DNA of 64,000 nucleotides from NCBI RefSeq assembly GCF_001015055.1, contig NZ_BBWZ01000002.1:62001-126000 (forward strand), in the 5' to 3' direction. Positions 1 to 7,975 of this stretch are shown in pieces; the first letter of the stretch is position 1; every line of letters begins with the position of its first letter. Below the pieces are notes generated by a model, which searched no databases, was not told the origin of the DNA, and saw nothing but the letters and a program-made list of their open reading frames with translations. Source of the stretch: Aneurinibacillus tyrosinisolvens. Lineage in GTDB: Bacteria > Bacillota > Bacilli > Aneurinibacillales > Aneurinibacillaceae. A program made the translations under genes and the position numbers.

Positions 1-1
1 C

Positions 2-811
2 ACAAAGCAGGGGTGGCAGAAATATCTTAATGACTTGTTCGCGCCCGGGAAGCAGCTTGCCGCTTTGAACGAAGCGGTGGCACAGAAGAATCAGAACCCT
101 GCGCTTGTGGGCAAGGAAAAAGTCATTCTTACGCTCCCGTATCCTGATCCGGCACAGCGTGCATTTGGCACGACGACGGAGGACACGATTTCTTTCTCCG
201 CCCTCGATGGGGGAAGGGAAGCCGCGTTCAACAACCGCCTGGCCGCCCTTACATCGTATTATGGGCAGCTCATGGACAAATGGAAAGGTGCACAGTTCAA
301 GAATTTAGACCTGGCGGGTATTTACTGGTACAGGGAACTTGTGGAGGAAAAAGTGCCGGATGAGAAAAAACTCATCCAGCATGCGGCCGCCATGGTTCAT
401 AAAGACGGCGGAAAGTTTGTCTGGATTCCGTACTTTGGAACCGAAGGCTATAAAAACTGGCAGGAATACGGTTTTGATTATGTTTTTGTCCAGCCGAGCT
501 ACTATGCGAATGAAGAACAGCCTGTGGAGCGGATGGACAGCGTCGCACAGCTCGCCAGACAGCAGCGGGTCGGCGTCGAGCTTGAATTCGATGATAAAAT
601 GCTGTATAACCGCTACTACTATGACCTGTTTTACAAAGAGCTGAACAAAGCCCATGAGCTTGGCTTTGACGGGCCTGCAACAAACGCCTACTATATGGGC
701 GGCAAGTCGCTTTTGAACGCATTCCGCAGCGACATCCCGCAGGCGCGGAAGATTTATGATGACATGTACCGCTGGATAAACGGCATGTATGAGCCGGACA
801 CGGGGAAATAG
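2..811 (+). CDS. DUF4855 domain-containing protein, 3' part only
   Basis: The reading frame is already open at the first bases of the window, so the start codon lies to the left and only the last 269 or so residues are present. The C-terminal part is rich in Trp, Tyr and Asp and reads like the DUF4855 family, which I recall as secreted or surface proteins of Firmicutes with a barrel-like fold; no catalytic function is established. Visible landmarks are a WIPYFG segment, an FVQPSYY segment and a GVELEFDD segment, the last two typical of a barrel strand ending in acidic residues. The frame closes with TAG and is followed directly by a hairpin terminator. The family assignment rests on pattern memory; an unrelated glycosidase-like protein is possible. 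Confidence 0.7.
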   Translation, partial: TKQGWQKYLNDLFAPGKQLAALNEAVAQKNQNPALVGKEKVILTLPYPDPAQRAFGTTTEDTISFSALDGGREAAFNNRLAALTSYYGQLMDKWKGAQFKNLDLAGIYWYRELVEEKVPDEKKLIQHAAAMVHKDGGKFVWIPYFGTEGYKNWQEYGFDYVFVQPSYYANEEQPVERMDSVAQLARQQRVGVELEFDDKMLYNRYYYDLFYKELNKAHELGFDGPATNAYYMGGKSLLNAFRSDIPQARKIYDDMYRWINGMYEPDTGK

Positions 812-821
812 ATAACACCGA

Positions 822-853
822 GAAAAGCAGCCGGCTTTGCCTGGCTGCTTTTC
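822..853 (+). terminator. Hairpin terminator after the DUF4855 gene
   Basis: The arms GAAAAGCAGCCGG and CCTGGCTGCTTTTC pair with a short loop eleven bases after the stop codon. There is no long T tract beyond the 3' arm, but that arm ends in TTTTC. It separates this gene from ecsA. Confidence 0.65.
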
Positions 854-910
854 GATTCTACCGAGGTGGCCGTATTTGTTATAATAGAGAAAAAACATTT
901 GGAGCTGTCT

Positions 911-1654
911 ATGAACCCAATTTTAGACGTACAGGATATGACCGGTGGATATCAGAAGAATAGGCCAATTATTCACGACATTACATTCAGTGTCCGCCCT
1001 CGCGAAATGGTTGGCCTCATCGGGCTGAACGGAGCAGGGAAAAGTACAACAATCAAGCATATTCTGGGACTGCTGCAGCCTGTCCGGGGTACGGTCTCTA
1101 TCAACGGCAATACACTGGAGAAGGCGCCTGAAGCGTACCGTGCTTCGTATACGTATGTACCGGAAACCCCGCTTGCCTACGATGATTTAACGCTCTGGGA
1201 GCACCTGGAGATGACGGCGATGGCGTATGGGCTGGGCCGGGAGACGTTTGAGGAGCGGGTACATCCGCTGCTTGATGAATTTAACATGAAAGACAAAGTG
1301 AAAATGTTCCCGCACCACATGTCGAAAGGGATGCGGCAGAAAATGATGATCATGAACGCTTTCCTTGTGCGCCCGTCCCTTTATATGATTGATGAACCTT
1401 TTGTCGGGCTTGACCCGATTGGAATCCGCTCTCTCCTGGAACTGATGGTCAAGATGAAAGAGACAGGGGCCGGCATTCTAATGAGTTCCCATATTTTATC
1501 GACGGTCGAGCGGTATTGCGATCGGTTCGTTATCCTGCACAACGGCCGCATTCGCGCGGCGGGAACGCTCGATGAAATTCGCGCGCAGGCGGGCATGCCC
1601 GGCGTACCGCTTGATGATGTATTTTATGAACTAACAAGGGACGACAGCCGATGA
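911..1654 (+). CDS. ecsA: ABC transporter ATP-binding protein EcsA
   Basis: This is the ATPase subunit of the Ecs exporter-type transporter, which in Bacillus affects secretion, competence and intramembrane proteolysis; its substrate is not settled. Starting at ATG 911, with GGAG six bases upstream, gives 247 residues, the length I recall for B. subtilis EcsA. The Walker A loop GLNGAGKST lies near residue 38, a signature-like segment SKGMRQK near 137, and Walker B with MIDEPFVGLDP near 156, followed by the SSHIL switch His. The opening segment with LDVQDMTGGY is typical of EcsA. An in-frame GTG at 866 falls where promoter-like sequence sits and is not needed. The stop overlaps the start of ecsB, so the two are translationally coupled. 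Confidence 0.93.
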   Translation: MNPILDVQDMTGGYQKNRPIIHDITFSVRPREMVGLIGLNGAGKSTTIKHILGLLQPVRGTVSINGNTLEKAPEAYRASYTYVPETPLAYDDLTLWEHLEMTAMAYGLGRETFEERVHPLLDEFNMKDKVKMFPHHMSKGMRQKMMIMNAFLVRPSLYMIDEPFVGLDPIGIRSLLELMVKMKETGAGILMSSHILSTVERYCDRFVILHNGRIRAAGTLDEIRAQAGMPGVPLDDVFYELTRDDSR

Positions 1655-2877
1655 TGAACATCGAACAGCTTTGGAAGAAGAGGGCGGCCCATTTTTGGGT
1701 CGAATGCCTTCGTTACTCCCGCTATATAGGGAACAGTGGAACGGTTACCTTCCTTGTCTTTGCCTTCATTGTCGGGGCATATTACTACGGCCAGATGCTG
1801 CACAGGCTGCCCACAAGCTACCCTGTGGAATGGGGAATCGCTGTCCTTTTCTCGCTCCTTCTAACGGTGAGCCCTGTGCGCACGTTCCTCAGGGAAGCTG
1901 ACCTTGTCTTTCTCCTGCCGGTGGAATGGAGAATGCACCGGTATTTCAGGTCTTCGATTGCTTACAGCTTTCTTTTGCAGGGGCTCTATATTTTCATTGT
2001 ATTGCTTGCCGTGTGGCCCCTCTATATGCACCGGATGGGCGGCAAGGCGGAGGGTTTCCTTTATGTCCTTCTTTTTCTGCTGGTGGTGAAGCTGGCCAAT
2101 GTCATCGGCAGCTGGCAGGAGCAGCGGCTGCGCGAACGTTCTGCCCGCTCTATCCATGCGTTCATTCGCTGGATCGCCAATCTCGCTGTTGCCCTTGTCT
2201 TCTTCTCGCAAGGCTTTCAGCCGTGGCTTCTCGCCGCTTTGCTTGCCTTTCTCGTCGCCGCGTTTTTCTACTACCGAATGCTGGCGCGAAATTATTTGAA
2301 CTGGGAGCACCTTGTCCAGAAGGAAAAGGAGGCGCTCGCCCGCTTCTACTCTTTTGTGAACCAGTTTGTTGATGTGCCCCATATGCAGAACCGGGTCCGG
2401 CGCCGCGCGCTGTTTGCGAACCTGGTGAACCGGCTGGCGTTTACCAGGGAGAATGCATACCGGTATCTTTATGAGAAAACGTTCGTGCGCTCCGATTTGT
2501 TCGGGATGTTTCTGCGCTTGAGCGTGGTTGGCCTGCTTATCATCTGGTCCATTCCGGGCGATACAGGGAAAACGGTTGCTTATGCGATTATCCTTTACTT
2601 GACGGGCATTCAGCTTTCTGCGCTGAGACAGCACCACCGTTATATATTCTGGAATCATATTTACCCGGTCCCTGCCGGGTGGCGTGAGGATGCGATCGTC
2701 CGCCTTATTTTCCTGCTTATGCTTATCCAGGCTGTCATTCTCTATCTGGCTGTTCTGCTTTCGCTTTCACCGGGATGGGCAATGGCCGCCGTCCCTGTTC
2801 TCGGAGTCGCGATCGCTTACATATACAGCCACAAAGTGCTCAAGAGAAGGATGCTGCACACATCCAATACACATTAA
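1651..2877 (+). CDS. ecsB: ABC transporter permease EcsB
   Basis: This is the membrane partner of EcsA, 408 residues with several hydrophobic segments grouped in an N-terminal half (about residues 25-130), a middle pair (160-210) and a C-terminal set (285-400). A hydrophilic, basic stretch in between (about 215-280) would face the cytoplasm and the ATPase. The start ATG overlaps the ecsA stop in an ATGATG arrangement, so both are made from one message. The length matches the roughly 408-residue EcsB of Bacillus. No third subunit gene follows: two hairpins come next, then asnB on the opposite strand. The assignment depends largely on the EcsA neighbour. Confidence 0.9.
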   Translation: MMNIEQLWKKRAAHFWVECLRYSRYIGNSGTVTFLVFAFIVGAYYYGQMLHRLPTSYPVEWGIAVLFSLLLTVSPVRTFLREADLVFLLPVEWRMHRYFRSSIAYSFLLQGLYIFIVLLAVWPLYMHRMGGKAEGFLYVLLFLLVVKLANVIGSWQEQRLRERSARSIHAFIRWIANLAVALVFFSQGFQPWLLAALLAFLVAAFFYYRMLARNYLNWEHLVQKEKEALARFYSFVNQFVDVPHMQNRVRRRALFANLVNRLAFTRENAYRYLYEKTFVRSDLFGMFLRLSVVGLLIIWSIPGDTGKTVAYAIILYLTGIQLSALRQHHRYIFWNHIYPVPAGWREDAIVRLIFLLMLIQAVILYLAVLLSLSPGWAMAAVPVLGVAIAYIYSHKVLKRRMLHTSNTH

Positions 2878-2906
2878 TATGGAAAAGTATGACTTTAAAG
2901 TTTTTG

Positions 2907-2932
2907 GGCCCCTCTTTTTTCAGGGGTCTTTT
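2907..2932 (+). terminator. Terminator of ecsAB
   Basis: The arms GGCCCCT and AGGGGTC (one G-T pair) enclose a pyrimidine loop and are followed by TTTT. It lies 30 bases after the ecsB stop. Confidence 0.6.
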
Positions 2933-2941
2933 AGTTAATGC

Positions 2942-2979
2942 AAAAGCGGCCAGTGACAACTACGTTACTGGCCGCTTTT
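2942..2979. terminator. Bidirectional terminator between ecsB and asnB
   Basis: A 13-bp perfect stem, AAAAGCGGCCAGT with ACTGGCCGCTTTT, has A-rich and T-rich ends on both sides, so it can stop transcription from either direction. It is the only terminator for the minus-strand asnB gene, whose stop codon is five bases away. Confidence 0.8.
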
Positions 2980-2983
2980 CTCG

Positions 2984-4828
2984 TTATTTTATTGTAACGC
3001 GGTATTCCCGCATCCAGCTGTCGATTTGAGCCAGGTAGGCAAAAAATTGCGGCACATTCATCAACTGGCCGAACCACGGCATATGGACGGCAGACAAATC
3101 GGAGGCGGCGAACTCCCGTATCGCCTTCACGTCAACAAAAGGAAGGAGCGGAGAATTCGAATCATCCAGAATGCTGAGAACCCGATTGCGAACCGCGTCT
3201 AAATAAGACGGGTTGTGGGTTTTTGGATATGGGCTTTTCCGCCTTGCCAGCACATCGTCGGGAAGCACGCCCTTAAGTGCCTGCCGGAGAATCCCTTTTT
3301 CCCGCTGGCCTGACGTTTTCATAGACCAGGGGACATTCCACATGTATTCTACAAGCCGATGGTCGCAAAACGGTACCCGGACTTCAAGGCCTACCGCCAT
3401 GCTCATGCGATCCTTCCGATCAAGCAGTGTAGGCATCCAGCGGGTAAGGTTCAGGTAGAAGATTTCCCGGATTCTCGCATCTGCCGGCTCTTCACCGGGC
3501 AACCGGGGCACTTCATCGAGTGCCTGCTGGTATCGCTCTGTCACATAGCGCTCGGGCTCCACCTGTGCCAGCAGCTCGCCTGAGAAAAACTTCGTCTTTT
3601 CCTTCAGATTTCTGGCCCATGGGAACGTTGTTGCTGACAGAGCTTCTTGCCTGTGGAACCATGGGTATCCCCCAAATACCTCATCCGCACATTCGCCGGA
3701 CAGAGCCACTGTCGCCTGTTTCTTTATCTCCCCGCAGAACAGAAAGAGCGAACCATCGATGTCCGTCATGCCCGGCAGATCGCGTGCGTGCAGCGCAGTT
3801 TGCAATGAATCGATAAGATGGGGGGTATCGAAGTAAATATCATGATGGGTCGTTCCGAGAAAAGAAGAGACCTGTTTTACCCACGGGGCATCTGCGTTCG
3901 GCTGAAATTCATTCACGCGGAAGTGCCGGTCGTTATCCACATAATCTACGGAAAATGTATGGAGCGGTTCGCCCCCTTTTTCCCGGTAAGCCTGCGCGGC
4001 AAACGCGGAAATCGCACTTGAATCAAGCCCGCCTGACAGCAGGGTGCAGACGGGGACATCGGCTACCAGCTGCCTGATTACACTGTCCTCGAATAAATCG
4101 CGGATGTTCGAAATGGTTGTTTCCAGATCATCCGCATGCGGTTTGCTTTCCAGTGTCCAATACTGTCTCGTTTGGAAACCGTGTCTGTTCAGCAACAGGT
4201 ACGTACCGGGCAGCAGTTCATGGATGTTGTGAAAAACACCGACGCCCGGCGTCCGCGCCGGTCCCAGGGCGAAAATTTCCGCCAGCCCCTCTGTACGCAG
4301 TTCCGGTTTTACAAGAGGGTGAGCGAGCAGCGCCTTTATCTCGGATCCGAACAAAAAGCTGCTCCCCGAACGTGTATAAAACAGCGGTTTTACACCGAGT
4401 CGGTCTCTGGCAAGGAAAAATGTCTGTTTCTTTTCCGCCCAGATCGCGAAGGCATAAATCCCGTTTAATTTTTCAAGGCAGGCTTCCCCCCACTCAATAT
4501 AAGAAGCAAGCAGTACTTCGGTATCCGATGTGCCTCTAAAGCTATGGCCCCGCCCCTGCAGTTCACGCCGCAATTCTTCCGTATTATACAATTCGCCGTT
4601 ATACACCATGACATACGTATCCCCGGCGTGCTTGCGCAGCATCGGCTGGGTTCCGCATTCCGGGTCAACCACAATCAAGCGCCGGTGGGCAAATGCCGCA
4701 TGGGGCGATGCCCAGATCCCTTCGCTGTCGGGTCCCCGGGAAATTAATGTATCAGCCATGCTTTTCACTATTGGGTGCTGCCCGGTTAAATCACCATGCA
4801 AATCGATCCACCCTGCAATTCCACACAT
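2984..4828 (-). CDS. asnB: Asparagine synthetase (glutamine-hydrolysing), AsnO type
   Basis: The enzyme makes asparagine from aspartate, ATP and glutamine. The mature N-terminus begins MCGIAGW, so Cys2 is the nucleophile of the glutaminase domain, which fills roughly residues 2-210 and includes RGPDSEG and the substrate motif YNGELYN. The synthetase domain starts around residue 250 with the ATP pyrophosphatase loop LSGGLDSSA. At 614 residues it matches the sporulation-associated AsnO (YisO) of B. subtilis more closely than AsnB or AsnH, including the GLGPARTPG segment and the long C-terminal part with RKSPYPKTH. A GGAGG-like site precedes the ATG. It is a single-gene unit transcribed against its neighbours, ending at a bidirectional terminator. 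Confidence 0.93.
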   Translation of the reverse strand: MCGIAGWIDLHGDLTGQHPIVKSMADTLISRGPDSEGIWASPHAAFAHRRLIVVDPECGTQPMLRKHAGDTYVMVYNGELYNTEELRRELQGRGHSFRGTSDTEVLLASYIEWGEACLEKLNGIYAFAIWAEKKQTFFLARDRLGVKPLFYTRSGSSFLFGSEIKALLAHPLVKPELRTEGLAEIFALGPARTPGVGVFHNIHELLPGTYLLLNRHGFQTRQYWTLESKPHADDLETTISNIRDLFEDSVIRQLVADVPVCTLLSGGLDSSAISAFAAQAYREKGGEPLHTFSVDYVDNDRHFRVNEFQPNADAPWVKQVSSFLGTTHHDIYFDTPHLIDSLQTALHARDLPGMTDIDGSLFLFCGEIKKQATVALSGECADEVFGGYPWFHRQEALSATTFPWARNLKEKTKFFSGELLAQVEPERYVTERYQQALDEVPRLPGEEPADARIREIFYLNLTRWMPTLLDRKDRMSMAVGLEVRVPFCDHRLVEYMWNVPWSMKTSGQREKGILRQALKGVLPDDVLARRKSPYPKTHNPSYLDAVRNRVLSILDDSNSPLLPFVDVKAIREFAASDLSAVHMPWFGQLMNVPQFFAYLAQIDSWMREYRVTIK

Positions 4829-4983
4829 TTCTTATCCCTCCACTCTGATCGTAACCATATATACAGTATGCAGGGAGGGAAGAGATGGGCACTTGACCAG
4901 CAAAGAATATTGCGGTGAGTAAGACGGCAGGCCTGAGTGAACAATAATGGATATCCTATTGCTATTTTTCACTGAGGAGTGAT

Positions 4984-5349
4984 ATGATGTCGAAAAAAAA
5001 TGAGGAACATAGGGGCCAGGAGCTTAAAAAGGTAGCTCTCGATGAGACAATGCCCCATCAATACCGTTCCCCGGATATGAAAGAGTCGAAATCGGGTACG
5101 GAGGCGCCGTTCGTTAACGAATTTGGGGTCATTATTGGGGACAGTTTCTATGATTCGCCGCAATCCCCTCTAAACAACTGGAGCAAAGATGTCGATCCCG
5201 CCATTATGGCCGGGGATCAATGGGTTCACCCGACGAATGACATCGGCTGGAATACAGAAGAAAACCAGGATTTGATGGAAGGAAGAGTTCTACCCAAGGG
5301 CAGTCCCTTTATGCATCCGACAAAGGATGTCAGCTACCGCAGGGATTAG
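4984..5349 (+). CDS. DUF3905-type conserved small protein
   Basis: This is a 121-residue soluble protein with no signal peptide or membrane segment. It is strongly hydrophilic at the N-terminus and has a conserved-looking core containing FGVIIGDSFYDSP, GDQWVHPTNDIGW and a C-terminal FMHPTKDV. I recall this pattern from the DUF3905 family of spore-forming Bacillales, which has no known function. GAGGAG lies just upstream of two consecutive ATG codons (4984 and 4987); either could start. It is divergent from asnB across a 155-base gap and ends at its own terminator, so it is probably a single-gene unit. Confidence 0.75.
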   Translation: MMSKKNEEHRGQELKKVALDETMPHQYRSPDMKESKSGTEAPFVNEFGVIIGDSFYDSPQSPLNNWSKDVDPAIMAGDQWVHPTNDIGWNTEENQDLMEGRVLPKGSPFMHPTKDVSYRRD

Positions 5350-5361
5350 ACTCTTCAAACG

Positions 5362-5390
5362 GAAGGCACGCTTTTGTGCCTTCTTTTTTC
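5362..5390 (+). terminator. Terminator of the DUF3905 gene
   Basis: The stem GAAGGCAC with GTGCCTTC and a six-base loop is followed by TTTTTTC. This is the classic intrinsic form. Confidence 0.8.
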
Positions 5391-5462
5391 GTAATATGGT
5401 ATGATATTGTTTGGATCAACGATAGGATTTTCCGGAAGTACCCAGGAAAGGAAACGTAGCAT

Positions 5463-5687
5463 ATGGCCAACGAATTTCGTGTTTGTGATGAGTGTAAAAT
5501 GATCAATGTAAAAAGCCTTGTTCCGCGCCTGAAGGAAATTGACCCGCAGGCGGACATTGAGCTCGGCTGCCAGTCTTATTGCGGCATTGGGTTCAAGAAG
5601 CATTTTGCCGTAATAAACGGCCGGTATATTACGGCTCTTACAGAGGAACAGCTTATCGATAAAGCAAGGAAGTTTCTGAAGAAATAA
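5463..5687 (+). CDS. yuzB: YuzB-like DUF1450 protein
   Basis: This 74-residue protein has two paired cysteine motifs, CDEC near residue 8 and CQSYC near residue 38, which could bind a metal or form disulfides. The spacing and the FAVINGRYITALTEEQL segment match the DUF1450/YuzB family of Firmicutes, small thioredoxin-like or ferredoxin-like folds without an assigned reaction. An AGGAAAGG site lies upstream of the ATG. It is monocistronic, with terminators on both sides. The family is fairly sure; the function is unknown. Confidence 0.82.
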   Translation: MANEFRVCDECKMINVKSLVPRLKEIDPQADIELGCQSYCGIGFKKHFAVINGRYITALTEEQLIDKARKFLKK

Positions 5688-5689
5688 CA

Positions 5690-5728
5690 GGACCGTACAG
5701 GAAGCACTCCCGTACGGCCTTCTTTTTT
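5690..5728. terminator. Terminator between yuzB and the antiporter gene
   Basis: The arms CCGTAC and GTACGG, extended by a G-C pair, are followed by TTCTTTTTTCC. The antiporter gene on the other strand ends immediately beyond, so the hairpin may serve both directions. Confidence 0.6.
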
Positions 5729-5729
5729 C

Positions 5730-7481
5730 CTACTCAAATTCCCTTCTAAGGGAGCGAATGCTGCTGCGGGAACCCGTAACGATGAGCCGATCGCCAGTCT
5801 GCAGCTCCGTATCCCCATGCGGGATAATAATTCCCTCGTTCCGGTAAATTCGCAAAATCAGCACATTCCTCAGAAAGGGCAAATCGCGAAGCAGAAGCCC
5901 GTTATACCGGCGGTTGCCCATAACGAGGGAGTACAGGGCATGCTCTGCTGTTGAAATAAATTCAATGGTACCGGGAGATTCAATCAGGGTTTTCAGCAAT
6001 GTACTGGCCGAAAATAAGGTAGAAAACGGAATGCAGCGGTTGTTTTTTATTTCCTGGTGCCTCTCCAGCTTCTCGGTTCGCACAATCGTTTTGCTGCCTG
6101 TACAATCGTGTGCGCGTTTCCCGTGCGCTATGTTCCAATCGTCATCTTCTGACGCAAAAACGAGAATATCATGCTCCAGTGCGCTTTCGTCTTCCACCTC
6201 TTTTTCTTCCGCATAAACAGTAACGGGGAACCCCGCCTTCTCCAGCTGCAGAGCGACCGGCATCGTAATCGGATTCGCCCCAAATATACCTACGGAGGTA
6301 ACGGCTTCATCTTTCCTTACCGGTACGAGTTTGTTGAAGAAGACAGGGGAAATGAAGCAGGAAAGAATGGCCACCAGAATCAGCCCGTCATGCAGCGACT
6401 GGTCGATCATCTTCTTCTCCAGTGCCAGAGCAGCTGCCGCGATAACAAGGCTAAGCGTGGAGGTGAGCAGCATTCCCGACCCAATGGTTTCCCTCCAGCT
6501 GAACCACCTGCGCAGAATGAGCAAAGGGATCACTTTAGATACATATAGCGCCAGCAAAAGCAGCGGGATAAAGAAATAGATGTTCGGATTTTTCAGCAGC
6601 ATCCATAGATCGAGCTTGACGCCCACCATCACGAAGAAGATCGGAATAAGAAAGCCGTACCCGAAGGCGTCCAGCTGGTGAACAAACGCTTTCCGAGGTG
6701 CCAGTATCGAGACGATGACACCGGCCAGAAAAGCGCCGATAATGTTTTCAGCCCCCATGTTTTCCGAGAGGGCGACGAAGAAAATAATTAACAGAAAAAC
6801 GCCGCGGGTCCCGAGCTGCACCGTTCCGGCCGACAGTTGCTCCATGAAAGGAGCCCTGCGGAACGCTTTAATTACCCGGTATAAAGCAAACGTAACGGCA
6901 AAAAGAGAGAGCAAAAGCAGCGGTTTTGTGGAATCGTGGGACTGCAGGGACACAAACACGGCAAGCAAAATCATCGTCACGAAATCCGAAATAACCGCAA
7001 TGAGCAGGATCGTTTGCCCGAGCGGGGTTTCTGTAATTCCGCGCTCTTTCAGTACCGGCACAACGACACCGAGGGATATGGTTGAAATAATAAGCGTCAT
7101 GAAAAACGTCTGGGTAATGGCCCCGGTTGTTTTCAATCCGAGTGAAACAAAGAAAGAGGCAGCAAAAATAAGGATAAAAGCAAGAGACGCCACGACAAAG
7201 GGGTTGACCTTTGTCTTCTTTTTCAGACTGAAGGCGTCAAAGTCGATTTCAAGCCCGCTCAGAAACATGAGGAAAATGAGCCCAAAAAGGGAGAGGATAG
7301 AAAGCCAGCTATCTTCATGGACCATGTTGAAGCCGCTCTTTCCGATGATCATCCCGGCGATGATTTCCGCCACAACAAAGGGGACCATATTCCACCGCAA
7401 TCGGTGAAGCAGGATTGGAACGAGAAAAGCGACAGAAATAACAATAAGCAACGAAATAGGGGAATGTGCAGCCTGATTCAT
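5730..7481 (-). CDS. yjbQ: CPA2-family cation/proton antiporter with TrkA-C domain, YjbQ-like
   Basis: This is a predicted K+ or Na+/H+ antiporter of the plasma membrane. Starting at the ATG at 7481, behind a GGAAGGAG site, gives 583 residues; an upstream in-frame ATG at 7553 would run through an inverted repeat and is rejected. Residues 1-380 carry about twelve hydrophobic segments of the CPA2 exchanger. A short Rossmann-like segment follows (near residue 400, GIFGANPIT), then a TrkA-C/RCK-C ligand-binding domain at about 500-583 ending in GDRLIVTG. The Rossmann loop lacks the full GxGxxG signature, so the nucleotide site looks degenerate while the C-terminal regulatory domain is kept. A 44-residue reading frame lies upstream on the same strand. 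Confidence 0.86.
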   Translation of the reverse strand: MNQAAHSPISLLIVISVAFLVPILLHRLRWNMVPFVVAEIIAGMIIGKSGFNMVHEDSWLSILSLFGLIFLMFLSGLEIDFDAFSLKKKTKVNPFVVASLAFILIFAASFFVSLGLKTTGAITQTFFMTLIISTISLGVVVPVLKERGITETPLGQTILLIAVISDFVTMILLAVFVSLQSHDSTKPLLLLSLFAVTFALYRVIKAFRRAPFMEQLSAGTVQLGTRGVFLLIIFFVALSENMGAENIIGAFLAGVIVSILAPRKAFVHQLDAFGYGFLIPIFFVMVGVKLDLWMLLKNPNIYFFIPLLLLALYVSKVIPLLILRRWFSWRETIGSGMLLTSTLSLVIAAAALALEKKMIDQSLHDGLILVAILSCFISPVFFNKLVPVRKDEAVTSVGIFGANPITMPVALQLEKAGFPVTVYAEEKEVEDESALEHDILVFASEDDDWNIAHGKRAHDCTGSKTIVRTEKLERHQEIKNNRCIPFSTLFSASTLLKTLIESPGTIEFISTAEHALYSLVMGNRRYNGLLLRDLPFLRNVLILRIYRNEGIIIPHGDTELQTGDRLIVTGSRSSIRSLRREFE

Positions 7482-7513
7482 CCGGTTGCTCCTTCCGGTA
7501 TATGTATGTAACA

Positions 7514-7548
7514 AAGACCAACATGTTCTAAGGTCACATGTTGGTCTT
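7514..7548 (-). promoter_or_regulatory. Strong inverted repeat ahead of yjbQ
   Basis: A 12-bp perfect inverted repeat, AAGACCAACATG and CATGTTGGTCTT, with an 11-base spacer lies between a small minus-strand ORF and the antiporter start. On the minus strand it is followed by TTGTTACAT, so it may be a weak terminator of the small ORF or an attenuator of yjbQ. It does not overlap the yjbQ ribosome binding site. Confidence 0.5.
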
Positions 7549-7606
7549 CTCATCCTGTCATTGGATTGTATGTGGTCATCGTCACCTTCCTATATAAAAG
7601 AGACGT

Positions 7607-7741
7607 CTATTGCTCAAGGGCAATAGGTTCATTCGGCTCAATAATCGCCGCAACAAGCAGGTGCATCGCCTGATGAATACGTTCTTGTTCATCGCTCACC
7701 GTATTTAAATCTCCGATAATGCCGTCCAGGTTTTTGTTCAT
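7607..7741 (-). CDS. Small hypothetical protein, 44 residues
   Basis: This short reading frame starts at the ATG at 7741 and is preceded by a very strong GAGGAGG ribosome binding site seven bases upstream. It encodes an acidic, probably helical peptide (MNKNLDGIIGDLNTV then SDEQERIHQAMHLL) with no membrane segment and no cysteine. I do not recognise it. It lies 125 bases upstream of the yjbQ start on the same strand, separated from it by an inverted repeat. The ribosome binding site is the main support for it being translated. Confidence 0.55.
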   Translation of the reverse strand: MNKNLDGIIGDLNTVSDEQERIHQAMHLLVAAIIEPNEPIALEQ

Positions 7742-7909
7742 CGTTTTTTCCTCCTCTTCATTCTGTAGTTGCTGTTGGTTATGTATTTCCCCCGAACCAG
7801 GAGGGGCTAAACTTCCTTATTTTCCCACTTGGTTGCTATACAGGGGCGGGAGCGGGGGAAATGGAATAAAGGATTTGGCTGTTAGCTGCCGAATCTAACT
7901 ACAAATTAA

Positions 7910-7938
7910 TGAATCAAAATGAGTGTACGGCACGTATA
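7910..7938 (+). promoter_or_regulatory. Possible SigW-like promoter of spo0M
   Basis: TGAATC is followed after 17 bases by CGTATA, resembling the ECF sigma-W pattern (TGAAAC, CGTA), and ends about 38 bases before the spo0M start. B. subtilis spo0M is known to have SigW control. The first hexamer has one mismatch, so this is tentative. Confidence 0.35.
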
Positions 7939-7975
7939 GAGTATTGCGAACTTTTCAAAGGGAGGATGAAATACA

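Noticed and set aside
305-898. A 197-codon minus-strand frame across the DUF4855 gene end and the ecsA upstream region
   Set aside because: It crosses the hairpin terminator and is antisense to a better-supported gene; no start signal is present.
1861-2658. A 265-codon open frame antisense to ecsB
   Set aside because: It lies wholly opposite a well-supported gene, has no ribosome binding site and its composition is that of a complement of a hydrophobic protein.
4829-4983. T-box or other riboswitch upstream of asnB
   Set aside because: The divergent gap is only 155 bases and contains no T-box bulge sequence or terminator ahead of asnB.
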